A stretch of DNA of 64,000 nt from Herbinix sp. Lineage in GTDB: Bacteria > Bacillota > Clostridia > Lachnospirales > Lachnospiraceae. Position 1 is the first letter of the stretch, and every line of letters begins with the position of its first letter. Positions 51,177 to 60,704 of the stretch are shown here, one piece after another. The position numbers and the translations under genes are program-made. The DNA is taken from NCBI GenBank assembly GCA_029256105.1, contig JAQSYO010000003.1, positions 186,001 to 250,000 on the forward strand. The letters run 5' to 3'. The notes under the pieces were generated by a model. It was not told the DNA's origin and did no database searches. It saw nothing but the letters and a program-made list of their open reading frames with translations.

Positions 51177-52784
51177 ATGTATAAAGTACTGATTGCAGAT
51201 GACGAGGTTAAGGTGTGTAAGTTAATAAATCATTTAATTGAATGGGAAGAATATGGGTTGGAAGTGACAGCTATGGTTAACGACGGAGTTTCAGCACTTC
51301 AATATATTAAAGAAGCGAGGCCGGATATCGTAATAACTGACATTCGAATGCCTGGATATGATGGAATAGAGTTAATACGATTAGCAAAAGAATTTGATCC
51401 GGAGATTAATTTTATTATAGTTAGTGGATATCGTCATTTTGATTATGCTCATAATGCTATCAAGTATGGTGTAGAGGATTATCTGTTAAAACCTTTAAAA
51501 AAGTCGGAGATGATTAGTACCCTGACAAAGATGATTGGAAAGAAAGAACAAGCAGCACTCGGACGGAATGAAAAGGCGGATATGAAGAGAAGAATTAACC
51601 TTGATGAGAAGATACTTAAGCAAACATTTCTTGATAAGCTACTCACAGATCCAACTTTGTTGGAGAATATAACAAGAGAGGAACTTAATCATGAATTCCA
51701 TTGTAATTTTATTGAAGGTTTATATCAGGGTATCGTTGTGAAACCTGATTTAGTAACCATACAGGAAGAGGAACGATCATATGGGTTGTTAATGGATAAA
51801 GCGAAAGATATTACACAAAAACAGTTAGGGGAGTATTTCCATGAAGTTATTATAACTTTAACAAAAGAAGGAATTATATGTCTGGTGAATGATTCCTTTG
51901 CAAATATGCAAAATATCCGACGACAATTAAAGTTGCTGAGAAGTGATATTCTTCGGATGAGAGATGTTTTTACTAATGTCCGTATCACCATAGGCATGGG
52001 AGAAGCAGTAATGAAGGAAAAAGATATTATGGATACTCTAAAAGGAGCTAGGTCAACAATCCTAAATCGTTTAATACAAGGTACAGGTCATATATTGACC
52101 ACTGCGAATAATCAAAAAGAAAAACGCTTACCCTATGACATACTGGAGCATGATTTTCGCAATAAATTTCTAAATTATATTGAAACATTAAATAGTGATG
52201 GTATGTTACACCTAATGAATGAAACAAAAGAAAAAATAACAAAGTATAAGTATATCGATGGGGAATTAATACTTGATGTATGCAGAGAAATCTATGATAT
52301 CTTTATCTTTGGAATGGGATTTCTAACCGCAAAGGATTTAAGAAAAAAAGAGGAATTTGAAAGGCGATTTTTTAGATGTTACTCTTTAGCGGGTGCATTT
52401 GATCAATTGACGGAGGAAATCGTCACGCAATTAGAGCAGTTGAACCAAGACAAAAAATTAGCCGATAAAAAACCAATCCGTTTGGCGAAGCAATACATGA
52501 AAGAAAAATATACACAGCCGATTACCTTGGAAGAGGTGAGCAACCAAATTGGATTTAATCCAACTTATTTTTCCTCTCTCTTCAAAAAGGAGACCGGACA
52601 AAATTTCTTGGAATACTTAACGGACACTAGAATCCAGGCGGCAAAGCAATTACTGGCGGATACGAACCGATCGGTTATTCAAGTATCAGAAGAAGTAGGT
52701 TACATAGATATCAAGCACTTTACTAAGTTATTTAAAAAGGCGACAGGCTTGACACCTTCCGAGTACAGAAAATTATATTATTAA
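51177..52784 (+). CDS. YesN-like response regulator with AraC-type DNA-binding domain
   Basis: The ATG at 51177 gives 535 aa; in-frame TTG 51165 and GTG 51168 lie nearer to GGAAAGG and remain possible. Residues 1-120 are a receiver domain with IADDE and phospho-acceptor Asp55 (IVITDIRMPGYDG). A ~300-residue middle region follows. The C-terminus (~430-535) has two AraC helix-turn-helix motifs (TLEEVSNQIGFNPTYFSSLFKKETG and VIQVSEEVGYIDIKHFTKLFKKATGLTPSEYRK). It should activate the mgl genes downstream when phosphorylated by the kinase encoded next. Confidence 0.94.
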   Translation: MYKVLIADDEVKVCKLINHLIEWEEYGLEVTAMVNDGVSALQYIKEARPDIVITDIRMPGYDGIELIRLAKEFDPEINFIIVSGYRHFDYAHNAIKYGVEDYLLKPLKKSEMISTLTKMIGKKEQAALGRNEKADMKRRINLDEKILKQTFLDKLLTDPTLLENITREELNHEFHCNFIEGLYQGIVVKPDLVTIQEEERSYGLLMDKAKDITQKQLGEYFHEVIITLTKEGIICLVNDSFANMQNIRRQLKLLRSDILRMRDVFTNVRITIGMGEAVMKEKDIMDTLKGARSTILNRLIQGTGHILTTANNQKEKRLPYDILEHDFRNKFLNYIETLNSDGMLHLMNETKEKITKYKYIDGELILDVCREIYDIFIFGMGFLTAKDLRKKEEFERRFFRCYSLAGAFDQLTEEIVTQLEQLNQDKKLADKKPIRLAKQYMKEKYTQPITLEEVSNQIGFNPTYFSSLFKKETGQNFLEYLTDTRIQAAKQLLADTNRSVIQVSEEVGYIDIKHFTKLFKKATGLTPSEYRKLYY

Positions 52785-52800
52785 AGGGAGGGGATAGCAG

Positions 52801-53826
52801 ATGAAACACGATAAGCCATTAGCACAGAGATGCGCAAATTTGATCTTTACCTTATTTATTATTGCAGGCTTTGAAGCAATTGCACTAGTATATTCACGTA
52901 ACATAACTTGGGAGCCTCTTATCCGTTACTGGTATCTTGTTTGGGTGATAATACTTGCTATCATCATTTGTTTATTAGCATCTGGGTACTATTATATTAT
53001 AATACCCTTTCGTAGGATTCAAAAAATTTTACGGTTATTTAATCAAGGACAAACAAACGAGCAGTTGTTTCAGATGAAGGATACCTTCTGCAAAGAACTG
53101 CCGATTACGATGAATCGCATCAGTGATATGTTGGACAAACAGACAGCGATAAAGATGTCGAAGAAGCAGGCAGAATATCTTGCATTACAGAATCAAATCA
53201 GTCCACATTTTCTTTATAATACCTTAGAAGCCATTCGTGGTGATGCTCTTGATGTGGGAATGTATAACATCGCTGAGACTACAGAAGCCTTAGCAACGTT
53301 CTTTCGGTATACGATCACAGAGGTAGAGAATTTGGTGACCTTGGAGGATGAACTTGAGAATGTTGAGAATTATTTTATCATCCAACGTTATCGATTTGGT
53401 GAGAAGTTGAATATGGAAATAAGGACCGGCGAAGATATCGGAGTATTGCAATCGCAACTTCCCAAGTTAACACTACAGCCGATCATTGAAAATGCAGTTT
53501 TTCACGGCCTGGAGTGTAAAAGAGGGGAAGGGACAATCCGAATCAATGTAGAGACGACAAAGGCAAAACTATTGATTAGTATTGTAGACGATGGGGTTGG
53601 CATCGAAGAAAATCAACTGGAGAAAATCAATCAAAGGTTAAATCATATCGAAGTTAATTATATGAACGATGATAAAGAAGAACGACGAGGCGGCATCGCC
53701 TTAAGTAATGTAAGCAGCCGTATAAAATTATTATTCGGTGAGGAATATGGTTTGCATATCTACAGTAATAAAAATATTGGTACCAATGTTCGAATTACCT
53801 TGCCTCTCTTAGTGGAGGAGAAATGA
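52801..53826 (+). CDS. YesM-like sensor histidine kinase with minimal extracytoplasmic loop
   Basis: The 341-aa protein has TM1 (~12-31), a loop of only about 11 residues (SRNITWEPLIR), TM2 (~43-67), then a HAMP-like linker, the His_kinase box QISPHFLYNTLEAIR with His136, and an ATPase domain with QPIIENAVFHGLE and VDDGVGI. Ordinary YesM kinases have a ~250-residue outside sensor domain between the TMs; here it is absent. The signal must therefore come through the membrane or a partner protein. It is 16 bp after the regulator gene and 14 bp before a degenerate ABC ATPase, in one operon. Confidence 0.93.
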   Translation: MKHDKPLAQRCANLIFTLFIIAGFEAIALVYSRNITWEPLIRYWYLVWVIILAIIICLLASGYYYIIIPFRRIQKILRLFNQGQTNEQLFQMKDTFCKELPITMNRISDMLDKQTAIKMSKKQAEYLALQNQISPHFLYNTLEAIRGDALDVGMYNIAETTEALATFFRYTITEVENLVTLEDELENVENYFIIQRYRFGEKLNMEIRTGEDIGVLQSQLPKLTLQPIIENAVFHGLECKRGEGTIRINVETTKAKLLISIVDDGVGIEENQLEKINQRLNHIEVNYMNDDKEERRGGIALSNVSSRIKLLFGEEYGLHIYSNKNIGTNVRITLPLLVEEK

Positions 53827-53840
53827 TACGGAGATAATCG

Positions 53841-55283
53841 ATGCTAGAGGAATTACTACGAATAGAGAATGGTATCGTGGAAAAGAATGGCCAGGAATTA
53901 ATCAAAGGCCTCCATCTACAGGCCTATAAGGGTGAGATTCTGGGTCTGATATCAGATAATATTAGGGAAAAACAATGCATCCTCGATGTACTGAACGGAA
54001 CGGTTAATCTGGATTACGGTAGTGTCTCCTTCGAAGAAAATCAGATTCAGGATTATGAAGTGTCGCAGGTGCTAAAAAATAAAATTGCAGTGATAGAGAG
54101 CAAGAGCAAACTCGTAAACAATCTCAGTGTTGCTGAGAATATATTTGTAGTACGAGGTGGGTTTAAAAAATACTTTATTAATAAAAGGCTATTGTATCGT
54201 CAGGCGGGCGGGTTATTGTCAGAATTTAAACTGGAAATCCATCCAGAATCCTATGCAGGTAGGTTAACACCGCTTGAGCGATGTATGGTGGAATTAGTAA
54301 AGGCGTATGCTACCGGTCACCGCCTTATTGTTTGCTGTGATTTTACAAGCTTCTTAAGTAGTACGGAAGTGAAGAAGGCTTTCATTAGTATTCTCTGGCT
54401 TAAGAAAAAAGGAGTGGGATTCATCTTTATCGAGAACCATGATAATGTACTTTTTGACTATTCAGATCGTGTAGCAGTGATACATAATGGAAAGACCGTT
54501 CGAATTTTTGATGGGGAAGATACCGATAAAGATACGGTATATACCTTGCTTATGGGGGAGTCAGATGATCAACAGCAAGAACGAGAAGGTAACTATGTTC
54601 CCAGCCCCATAAATCAGTCACCGGTGGTATTTGAGATAGACCGGCTTTCTTCGATAGGTTTATCGAACCTATCGTTTCAACTACATGAAGGTGAGATACT
54701 TAATATTTTATATCAGGAGGAAGAGTGCTGCAATGAGCTGTTGGGGTTAATGAAGGGGGAGAGCAAAAACTTCTCTGGTTTAATGAAATTAGAAAATAAA
54801 CAGTATAACCCACTCGGCTTATGGGATGCAATTAAGAAGGGAGTATGTTTTATCGAGGAAGATCCTATCACTAAAATGTTGTTTTTTGACATGAGCGTTG
54901 TGGATAACCTATGCTTTACAATGTCGAACAAGGTGAAGGGATTTTGGTTTCATCGGAAATACCGCAAAAGTATTATAAAGTTTATGGAAGATATTTTTAA
55001 CAATGAAATACTTATGACACCGATGTCAGAACTAGAACCTGTAACGTTACAAAAGCTTGCTTATAGTAAATGGCTCTTATATATGCCGAAGGTCGTAGTA
55101 TGTAAGAAACCATTCTCTGCCGTGGATGTTCATATGAGACAGGTTACGGAACAATTGATTAATACTTATACCAAGAAAGGGATAACGGTCCTTATTCTTA
55201 CCTCTAATATTTCGGAGGCTCATACAATGGGAGAATGTGTATTGCATCTGAAAGGTGGTTCCATCAAGGAAGAAAGTCAATGA
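53841..55283 (+). CDS. Degenerate tandem sugar-ABC ATPase (MglA/RbsA paralog lacking nucleotide motifs)
   Basis: The 480-aa protein keeps the length and two-halves layout of MglA, and local similarity is clear (SVAENIFVVRGG, YSDRVAVIHNGKTV, VDNLCFTM), but every nucleotide motif is lost. Walker A is SDNIREKQC (38-46), the first signature is LTPLERCMVELVKA (142-155), and Walker B is LIVCCDFTS (162-170). The H-loop is ENHDN (~198). In the second half, EPVTLQKLAYSKW replaces LSGGNQQ and VVVCKKPFSAVD replaces DEPTRGID. It cannot hydrolyse ATP by the normal mechanism. The reading frame is intact and well translated (CGGAGA before ATG), so it is not simply a pseudogene. It is co-transcribed with the kinase and regulator and ends at a terminator before the intact mglA. 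A regulatory subunit is the best guess. Confidence 0.85.
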   Translation: MLEELLRIENGIVEKNGQELIKGLHLQAYKGEILGLISDNIREKQCILDVLNGTVNLDYGSVSFEENQIQDYEVSQVLKNKIAVIESKSKLVNNLSVAENIFVVRGGFKKYFINKRLLYRQAGGLLSEFKLEIHPESYAGRLTPLERCMVELVKAYATGHRLIVCCDFTSFLSSTEVKKAFISILWLKKKGVGFIFIENHDNVLFDYSDRVAVIHNGKTVRIFDGEDTDKDTVYTLLMGESDDQQQEREGNYVPSPINQSPVVFEIDRLSSIGLSNLSFQLHEGEILNILYQEEECCNELLGLMKGESKNFSGLMKLENKQYNPLGLWDAIKKGVCFIEEDPITKMLFFDMSVVDNLCFTMSNKVKGFWFHRKYRKSIIKFMEDIFNNEILMTPMSELEPVTLQKLAYSKWLLYMPKVVVCKKPFSAVDVHMRQVTEQLINTYTKKGITVLILTSNISEAHTMGECVLHLKGGSIKEESQ

Positions 55284-55319
55284 ATTATTGTAGGAAAGTA
55301 CATATATATGTTATGAAAT

Positions 55320-55370
55320 GGGGGCAAATCTGATGGAATTAACCAATACCCAAAGATTGCCCCCCTCTTT
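55320..55370 (+). terminator. Terminator separating the sensor operon from the mgl operon
   Basis: GGGGGCAAATCT (55320-55331) pairs with AGATTGCCCCC (55354-55364) with one bulge, then a CTCTTT tail. It divides the regulatory genes from the transporter genes. Confidence 0.82.
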
Positions 55371-55387
55371 CTGAAGATAGACAGTTG

Positions 55388-55416
55388 TTGAATATGGATA
55401 TATTTGGTAGTGTAAT
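55388..55416 (+). promoter_or_regulatory. Candidate mgl promoter
   Basis: TTGAAT (55388-55393), 17 bp, TGTAAT (55411-55416), 50 bp before the mglA start codon. The -35 is imperfect, as expected for a promoter that needs an activator such as the YesN-like regulator. Confidence 0.5.
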
Positions 55417-55465
55417 GGTAGAGTTTATATCTACAACAAGATCCAGTATGGAAAGGAGAAAACCG

Positions 55466-56986
55466 ATGGGGGAGTATATCGTTGAGCTTACGCATATCTC
55501 GAAAGAATTTCCCGGTGTTAAGGCATTAGATGATGTCTGTTTTTATCTAAAACCAGGTGAAGTGCATGCCCTATTAGGGGAGAACGGAGCTGGAAAATCA
55601 ACTTTAATGAAAATTTTATGTGGTATTTATGAGAGAGATAGCGGAGATTTTATGGTAGATGGAGCATTAATCCATACGCTTTCTCCTAAGATAGCTCAAG
55701 AGCTTGGAATAGCGATTATTCACCAGGAACTTAATATGTGTTCCCATCTGACCGTTGCAGAAAATATATTTTTAGCGAGAGAAGAGCTCAGCTTTGGATT
55801 TATTAAACAAAAATCTATCAATGAGAAGGCAAGAGAAGTACTAAATAAATTAAAGCTTGATATTGACCCAATGACAATTGTAGGAAAGCTGCCTGTCTCC
55901 AAGCAGCAGATGGTAGAGATCGCAAAGGCATTATCAACGAATGCTAGAATATTAATTATGGACGAACCTACTTCCGCATTGACGGACCATGAAATTAAGG
56001 AGTTATTTCGAATCATTCGAAAATTAAGAGCGGAAGGAAAAGCAATTGTATACATATCACATCGATTGGAAGAATTAAAAGAAATAACAGACCGATTAAC
56101 AATATTAAGAGATGGTAAATTTGTAACAACCATGAATTATGCTAACACCTCGGTTACGGAAATTATATCGTATATGGTTGGTAGAGAAATTAAGGAAAAG
56201 TACCCTCGTGTGGATAAGGTAAAAGGCAAGAGGTTATTAGAAGTAAAAAATCTAAATGCAGGTATGGTTCGGGATGTAAACTTTGAACTGTATGAGGGCG
56301 AAATCATAGGGTTTGCAGGTTTAATGGGTGCGGGCAGAACAGAACTGGTAAGAGCACTATTTGGCGCAGATTATATTGATAGCGGAGAGATCTTACTGGA
56401 GGGTAAAAAATTAGAAATAAAATCACCCATGGATGCGATCAGAGAGGGTATTGTGTGTGCTCCGGAGGACCGAAAGAAGGAAGGTCTATGTACCGAGCTG
56501 ACGATTCGTGAGAATATTGGTTTAGCTAATCTGGATCGGATCTGCAATAAAATAGGTATTGTAAATGGTAAAAAAGAAGAAGAATTAACAAAAAGAGCAG
56601 TAAAAGATTTAAAAATAAAAACACCATCCCTATCCCAGGAGGTTAAAAACCTCTCCGGAGGTAATCAGCAAAAAGTCGTAGTCGGAAAATGGTTGGTTCG
56701 AAAAGCGAGAATTGTTATCTTTGATGAACCAACCAGAGGAATAGATGTTGCTGCTAAGGTAGAAATATATAACTTGATGAACAAGTTAAAAGAGGAGGGA
56801 ATTGGAGTTATCTTTGTCTCCTCTGAACTTCCCGAGATATTAGGGATGAGCGATAAAATCATAGTTATGTGTGATGGTAGAATTACCGGTAGCTTGAAGG
56901 TGGAAGATGCGACTCAAGATAAAATATTAGGCTTAGCAACCAAGTATCAAACTAAAAAGGAGGCAGCAGAGCATGGAAGAAAATAA
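55466..56986 (+). CDS. mglA: Galactose/glucose-type ABC transporter ATP-binding protein (MglA-like)
   Basis: The ATG at 55466 (MGEYIVELTHISKEFPGVKAL) follows AAAGGAG and gives 506 aa, the same length as E. coli MglA; an in-frame upstream start lacks an RBS. First half: Walker A GENGAGKST, signature region PVSKQQMVEIAKALS, Walker B LIMDEPTSALT and H-loop ISHRLEE. Second half: GLMGAGRTEL, LSGGNQQKVVVGKWL and VIFDEPTRGIDV. It drives the MglC permease, whose start overlaps by 14 bp. Confidence 0.94.
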   Translation: MGEYIVELTHISKEFPGVKALDDVCFYLKPGEVHALLGENGAGKSTLMKILCGIYERDSGDFMVDGALIHTLSPKIAQELGIAIIHQELNMCSHLTVAENIFLAREELSFGFIKQKSINEKAREVLNKLKLDIDPMTIVGKLPVSKQQMVEIAKALSTNARILIMDEPTSALTDHEIKELFRIIRKLRAEGKAIVYISHRLEELKEITDRLTILRDGKFVTTMNYANTSVTEIISYMVGREIKEKYPRVDKVKGKRLLEVKNLNAGMVRDVNFELYEGEIIGFAGLMGAGRTELVRALFGADYIDSGEILLEGKKLEIKSPMDAIREGIVCAPEDRKKEGLCTELTIRENIGLANLDRICNKIGIVNGKKEEELTKRAVKDLKIKTPSLSQEVKNLSGGNQQKVVVGKWLVRKARIVIFDEPTRGIDVAAKVEIYNLMNKLKEEGIGVIFVSSELPEILGMSDKIIVMCDGRITGSLKVEDATQDKILGLATKYQTKKEAAEHGRK

Positions 56987-57980
56987 ACACTCAATCCTGC
57001 GAAGGTTCCTATCCATACGTGGTATGGGGCAGGTAATATCCGTAACCGTAGCACTTATCATTATGGTTATTATATTTGGAATCATTAATCCCTTGTTCTT
57101 CTCCGGCAATAATTCGGCTAATTTGCTACGTCAGGTGGCACCGATTTTAATTATAGGAATTGGACAGTCGTTTGTACTTATTACGGGTGGTATTGATTTA
57201 TCCATCGGTTCTGTGGCAGGTATGTCCTGCATGATGTCGGCAACCTTGATGACGGCAGGGAGATTAAGTCCAATCCCTGCAATTCTCATCACACTGTTGT
57301 GTTGCTGTGGAATTGGATTAATCAATGGTATCTTGATTTCTAAAGCAAAGCTTCCAGCATTTATCGCAACCTTAGGCACGATGATTATTGCCAGAGGAAT
57401 TGCACAGCTAGTCAATGGGAATATGAATACCGACAGCATTAATTCAGAGATATTCCGAGATATTTTTTATTATGGTTCTTTCCTTGGCATCTATAATCCG
57501 ATTTGGATTGCAATCATATTATTTCTCGTTTTTGCAGTCATTTTAGCAAAGACCAGAACCGGCCGACATACCTATGCCATCGGCAGTAATTACGAAGCAG
57601 CCAAATTATCCGGTGTGAATGCGGTCCTAGCGCAGACAAAGGTATATGTCTTTTCCGCATTTCTGGCTTGTGTAGTCGGCTTTATCTTGACTGCGCAGAG
57701 TGGAATGGGAAGTATGGATGCTGGAAATGGATATGAATTAAATGCTGTAGCTGCCTCTGTCATCGGTGGGGTCAGTACGATGGGCGGCCAAGGAATGCTG
57801 TTTGGAACGGTTATCGGTGCGTTTATCTGGGGTGTATTAAATAATGGTCTGCAATTTGCGGGTGCGCCATTAGCGTTCCGTAATCTGGTAATTGGTGTAG
57901 TAGTTATCATATCCGTACTAATTGACCGTGTTGCTAGGGGTAATCTCAGAGGGAAGAAGCTTTTTGGAACAAAAAAATAA
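56973..57980 (+). CDS. mglC: Galactose/glucose-type ABC transporter permease (MglC-like)
   Basis: The 335-aa protein has about ten hydrophobic helices and the family-typical ITGGIDLSIGSVAGMS (~70-85), RTGRHTYAIGSNYEAAKLSGVNV-like loop (~193-214) and AASVIGGVSTMGGQG. It forms the channel for the MglB-bound sugar. It overlaps mglA and is 65 bp before mglB. Confidence 0.93.
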   Translation: MEENKHSILRRFLSIRGMGQVISVTVALIIMVIIFGIINPLFFSGNNSANLLRQVAPILIIGIGQSFVLITGGIDLSIGSVAGMSCMMSATLMTAGRLSPIPAILITLLCCCGIGLINGILISKAKLPAFIATLGTMIIARGIAQLVNGNMNTDSINSEIFRDIFYYGSFLGIYNPIWIAIILFLVFAVILAKTRTGRHTYAIGSNYEAAKLSGVNAVLAQTKVYVFSAFLACVVGFILTAQSGMGSMDAGNGYELNAVAASVIGGVSTMGGQGMLFGTVIGAFIWGVLNNGLQFAGAPLAFRNLVIGVVVIISVLIDRVARGNLRGKKLFGTKK

Positions 57981-57991
57981 GTTGTATATCT

Positions 57992-58008
57992 ACCGCAAAA
58001 GCGGTTTT
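57992..58008 (+). other. Short ACCGC/GCGGT hairpin between mglC and mglB
   Basis: ACCGC (57992-57996) pairs with GCGGT (58001-58005) around AAAA, then TTT. It is too small for a full terminator and may tune transcript stability between permease and binding protein. Confidence 0.45.
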
Positions 58009-58045
58009 GATATAAAAGAATATTAATATATGAGGAGGATTTGGT

Positions 58046-58987
58046 ATGAAAATGAGAAAGTTGATTGCTTTCCTGCTTGTCATGACAATGGCGGCTACAT
58101 TATTTATTACTGGCTGCAGCAAGGACGATGCAGCATCTACATCGGGGTCAAACAGTAATTTTAAAGTATACTTGATCACCATGGATAAGATGGACCAACA
58201 CTGGGTATCCGTAGATAAAGGGGCAGCGGATATGGCTAAGATAGCAGGAATTGCCTACAAATGGGATGCTCCTGATAAAAAGGACAATGCAAAGCAGATT
58301 GAATGTGTTAATAATGCCGTTGCTGATGGCGCAAATCTTATTCTTCTGGCAGCAAATGATCCAGTCGCAATTTCCACAGCAGTAGCGGATGCAAAGGCAA
58401 AGGGAGTTAAAATTATCTATGTTGACTCACCGGCAAACGAAGCAGCGATTGCAACGTTATCAACAGACAACACGGGTGCAGGTAAAACAGCAGGTGAAAC
58501 TTTGTTGAAAGAGTTAGATGCAGCCGGTAAAACCAGTGGTACGATTGGAATCATTGGTGTTAATACAGCAACCAATTCTACTATGAGTAGAGAAGCAGGT
58601 TTCCGTGGAGCAATTGAAGCAGATGGAAGATTTACCTTATTAACCTCGGAATACAAAGATGGTGATGCAGCAGCTTCCCAAGAATCTGCAGCAGGATTTA
58701 TTACTGGCAATGCTGATCTAGTTGGTCTGTTTGGAACAAATGAAGGTTCAACCGTAGGCGTTGGTAACGCAATAAAAGCAAATAATGGTGGTGTAATTGG
58801 TGTTGGATTTGATAAGTCTGATGCTATCCAGGATTTATTAAATGATGGAAGTTTAAAGGCAGCTATGGCTCAGAACCCTTATACTATGGGATATCTTGGA
58901 ATGGCTCAAGCTGTGGCAGCATTAAATGGTTATAGCACTGGTCCGGCAACCATTGATACCGGTGTTGCTGTACTTGCGAAAAAGTAG
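58046..58987 (+). CDS. mglB: Galactose/glucose-binding lipoprotein (MglB-like)
   Basis: The 313-aa protein has lipobox ITGC (Cys24) and a family 2 sugar-binding fold: KVYLITMDKMDQHWVSVDKGAADMAK, VKIIYVDSPANEAAIATLSTDN, GLFGTNEGSTVGVGNAIKANNGGVIGVGFDKSD. It delivers hexose, probably galactose or glucose, to MglCA. GAGGAGG precedes the ATG. A paralog without lipobox lies at 40780. The mgl order here is A-C-B with the binding protein last. Confidence 0.93.
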   Translation: MKMRKLIAFLLVMTMAATLFITGCSKDDAASTSGSNSNFKVYLITMDKMDQHWVSVDKGAADMAKIAGIAYKWDAPDKKDNAKQIECVNNAVADGANLILLAANDPVAISTAVADAKAKGVKIIYVDSPANEAAIATLSTDNTGAGKTAGETLLKELDAAGKTSGTIGIIGVNTATNSTMSREAGFRGAIEADGRFTLLTSEYKDGDAAASQESAAGFITGNADLVGLFGTNEGSTVGVGNAIKANNGGVIGVGFDKSDAIQDLLNDGSLKAAMAQNPYTMGYLGMAQAVAALNGYSTGPATIDTGVAVLAKK

Positions 58988-59009
58988 TTCTCTCCTTTTT
59001 AATTAGTGT

Positions 59010-59085
59010 AGGCTTGTATCTTAGTATGAACTGCTCGTTGTCAATTGGACAGTGAGCAGTTTAACCTAAGATACAAGCCTTTTTG
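59010..59085 (+). terminator. Two-stem terminator after mglB
   Basis: AGGCTTGTATCTTAG (59010-59024) pairs perfectly with 59066-59080, and inner arms AACTGCTC (59029-59036) and GAGCAGTT (59054-59061) also pair, followed by T4-5. It resembles the long two-part hairpin at 2830-2906 in layout. Confidence 0.88.
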
Positions 59086-59217
59086 CTACTATTTTAAAAG
59101 TTGCTCAATTTAGAAGGATATTATAAGGCTATATTTATATATAAACGAAAGTATAACCACTAAACAAAAACCCCATATCATTGTAACATCGGACAATATT
59201 AAGGAAATATTGAACGA

Positions 59218-60432
59218 TTAAACTGCTAGTTTGTTTCTCTTCCCATCCCTATTTATGTATATTATTTGAATGAATGTTATAACTATGGATATAGTAATTA
59301 CGATTACAGACATATGGATATAGGCAGCTTTCAATCCTAAGGCATCGACTAAAAACCCTCCGACTATGTTACCAACAATACTACCGATGCCAGTTTGAAT
59401 GATTGCTAAGGTACTCTGTCCTTGCGATTGATTTTCAGGTTTTACATTCCTACTGATAAAAACAGCACAACTATAATAAATTGTCATATAAGTTACACCA
59501 TGGAACATCTGTGATAAAACCATAAAACTAACATTCCCGCCGGTAACGGTAAAAATTCGTAATCCAACTAGAAGACTGGAAATAATTATAAGCTTCATCG
59601 TACTGATTTTCTTTAGTAGTTTATTGATCAAAAATAAAATTGGTATTTCACTAAAGGCAGCGACACTATTAATAAGACCAATGGTACCCTCTCCTAAGCC
59701 AATATGAACCATGTATACACCTAAGAAACTATAATTAAAGCTAAGGCCCACCTGACTAATAAATGCAAAGGCTAATACAAATATGACTTGCTTTGATTCA
59801 AAGATTTTTAAGAAGCTCAACCAATCTTTTTTCTTCGATTTAGGAAAAATAGTGTCGCTTACTTTTAAATTATCATCCTTTACATCTTTTGGTAGTCTGC
59901 GAACAAACACAAATAATAACGTATACCCCACAAATCCCAGTGTGAATTGAAGCGGTGGGTTTTGTTTTACGATAGCTCCTGCGATAATAACCACGATTGC
60001 ATAACCGACGGTTCCACCCAATCGTATCTTTGAAAAATCAAGTCGATGCTTATGTGCACTTCGTAGGATAATCGCATCACTTAATGGAACGATGGAAGTA
60101 TTGAATATGGATAATAATAAGGTTGCTATGAAAAACGTAAGAAAGGAACGTCCAATATAAAAACTGAACATGGAAAAGGCACTGCCTAATACCACAAGGG
60201 ATAAGATGTCCTTTTTCCTACCACTTTTATCACTGAGAACTGCCCAAAGAGGTTGAACCATAATTGCAATCACCGGACCGATAGTAAGTAGAATTCCAAT
60301 TTCCACAGCCTTAATACCTGCTTTGGTAAAATAGGAACTTAAAAATGGTGTATAAAGAGAGAAGGATATATAGACAAAGGCATTAATCAAGAACAAATTA
60401 ATGGCGATTTTATTCTCTGTTAACTTTCTCAT
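59218..60432 (-). CDS. Major facilitator superfamily transporter (MFS_1-like / LacY-like group)
   Basis: The ATG at 60432 (MRKLTENKIAINLFL) gives 404 aa and has GAGGTG upstream on the minus strand. About twelve hydrophobic helices are visible, with the loop-2 motif VLSDKSGRKKDILS (~65-78) between TM2 and TM3. The opening FVYISFSLYTPFLSSYFTKAGI resembles the nucleoside/oligosaccharide:proton symporter-like group. The substrate is unknown. It is convergent with mglB and likely monocistronic. Confidence 0.88.
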   Translation of the reverse strand: MRKLTENKIAINLFLINAFVYISFSLYTPFLSSYFTKAGIKAVEIGILLTIGPVIAIMVQPLWAVLSDKSGRKKDILSLVVLGSAFSMFSFYIGRSFLTFFIATLLLSIFNTSIVPLSDAIILRSAHKHRLDFSKIRLGGTVGYAIVVIIAGAIVKQNPPLQFTLGFVGYTLLFVFVRRLPKDVKDDNLKVSDTIFPKSKKKDWLSFLKIFESKQVIFVLAFAFISQVGLSFNYSFLGVYMVHIGLGEGTIGLINSVAAFSEIPILFLINKLLKKISTMKLIIISSLLVGLRIFTVTGGNVSFMVLSQMFHGVTYMTIYYSCAVFISRNVKPENQSQGQSTLAIIQTGIGSIVGNIVGGFLVDALGLKAAYIHMSVIVITISIVITFIQIIYINRDGKRNKLAV

Positions 60433-60704
60433 AAATCCAGGATCACCTCGCAATCATAGTAATATATTAATTCAGAATTTGGTATATGTGTTATGTTTTA
60501 ACTTATTGCATTAGCGCAGTGTTGTTATTATAACATGATAATATGGGAATATCTACATAAATAAATTGACGAAAAGTACCACGAAAAGAACCATAAAATA
60601 TATAAAAACCCTGACCCAATTAACGTTTTAGGCGGATTTTTTTAGGTGTTATAAGTTTTATAAAAAAGCAGTGTGATGTTCTTTGCTTTATGGTAAAATA
60701 GAAT

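Noticed and set aside
53841..55283. Calling the degenerate ATPase a pseudogene
   Set aside because: The frame is intact over 480 codons with a good start and tight operon spacing; motif loss is uniform, which suggests a retained non-catalytic role.
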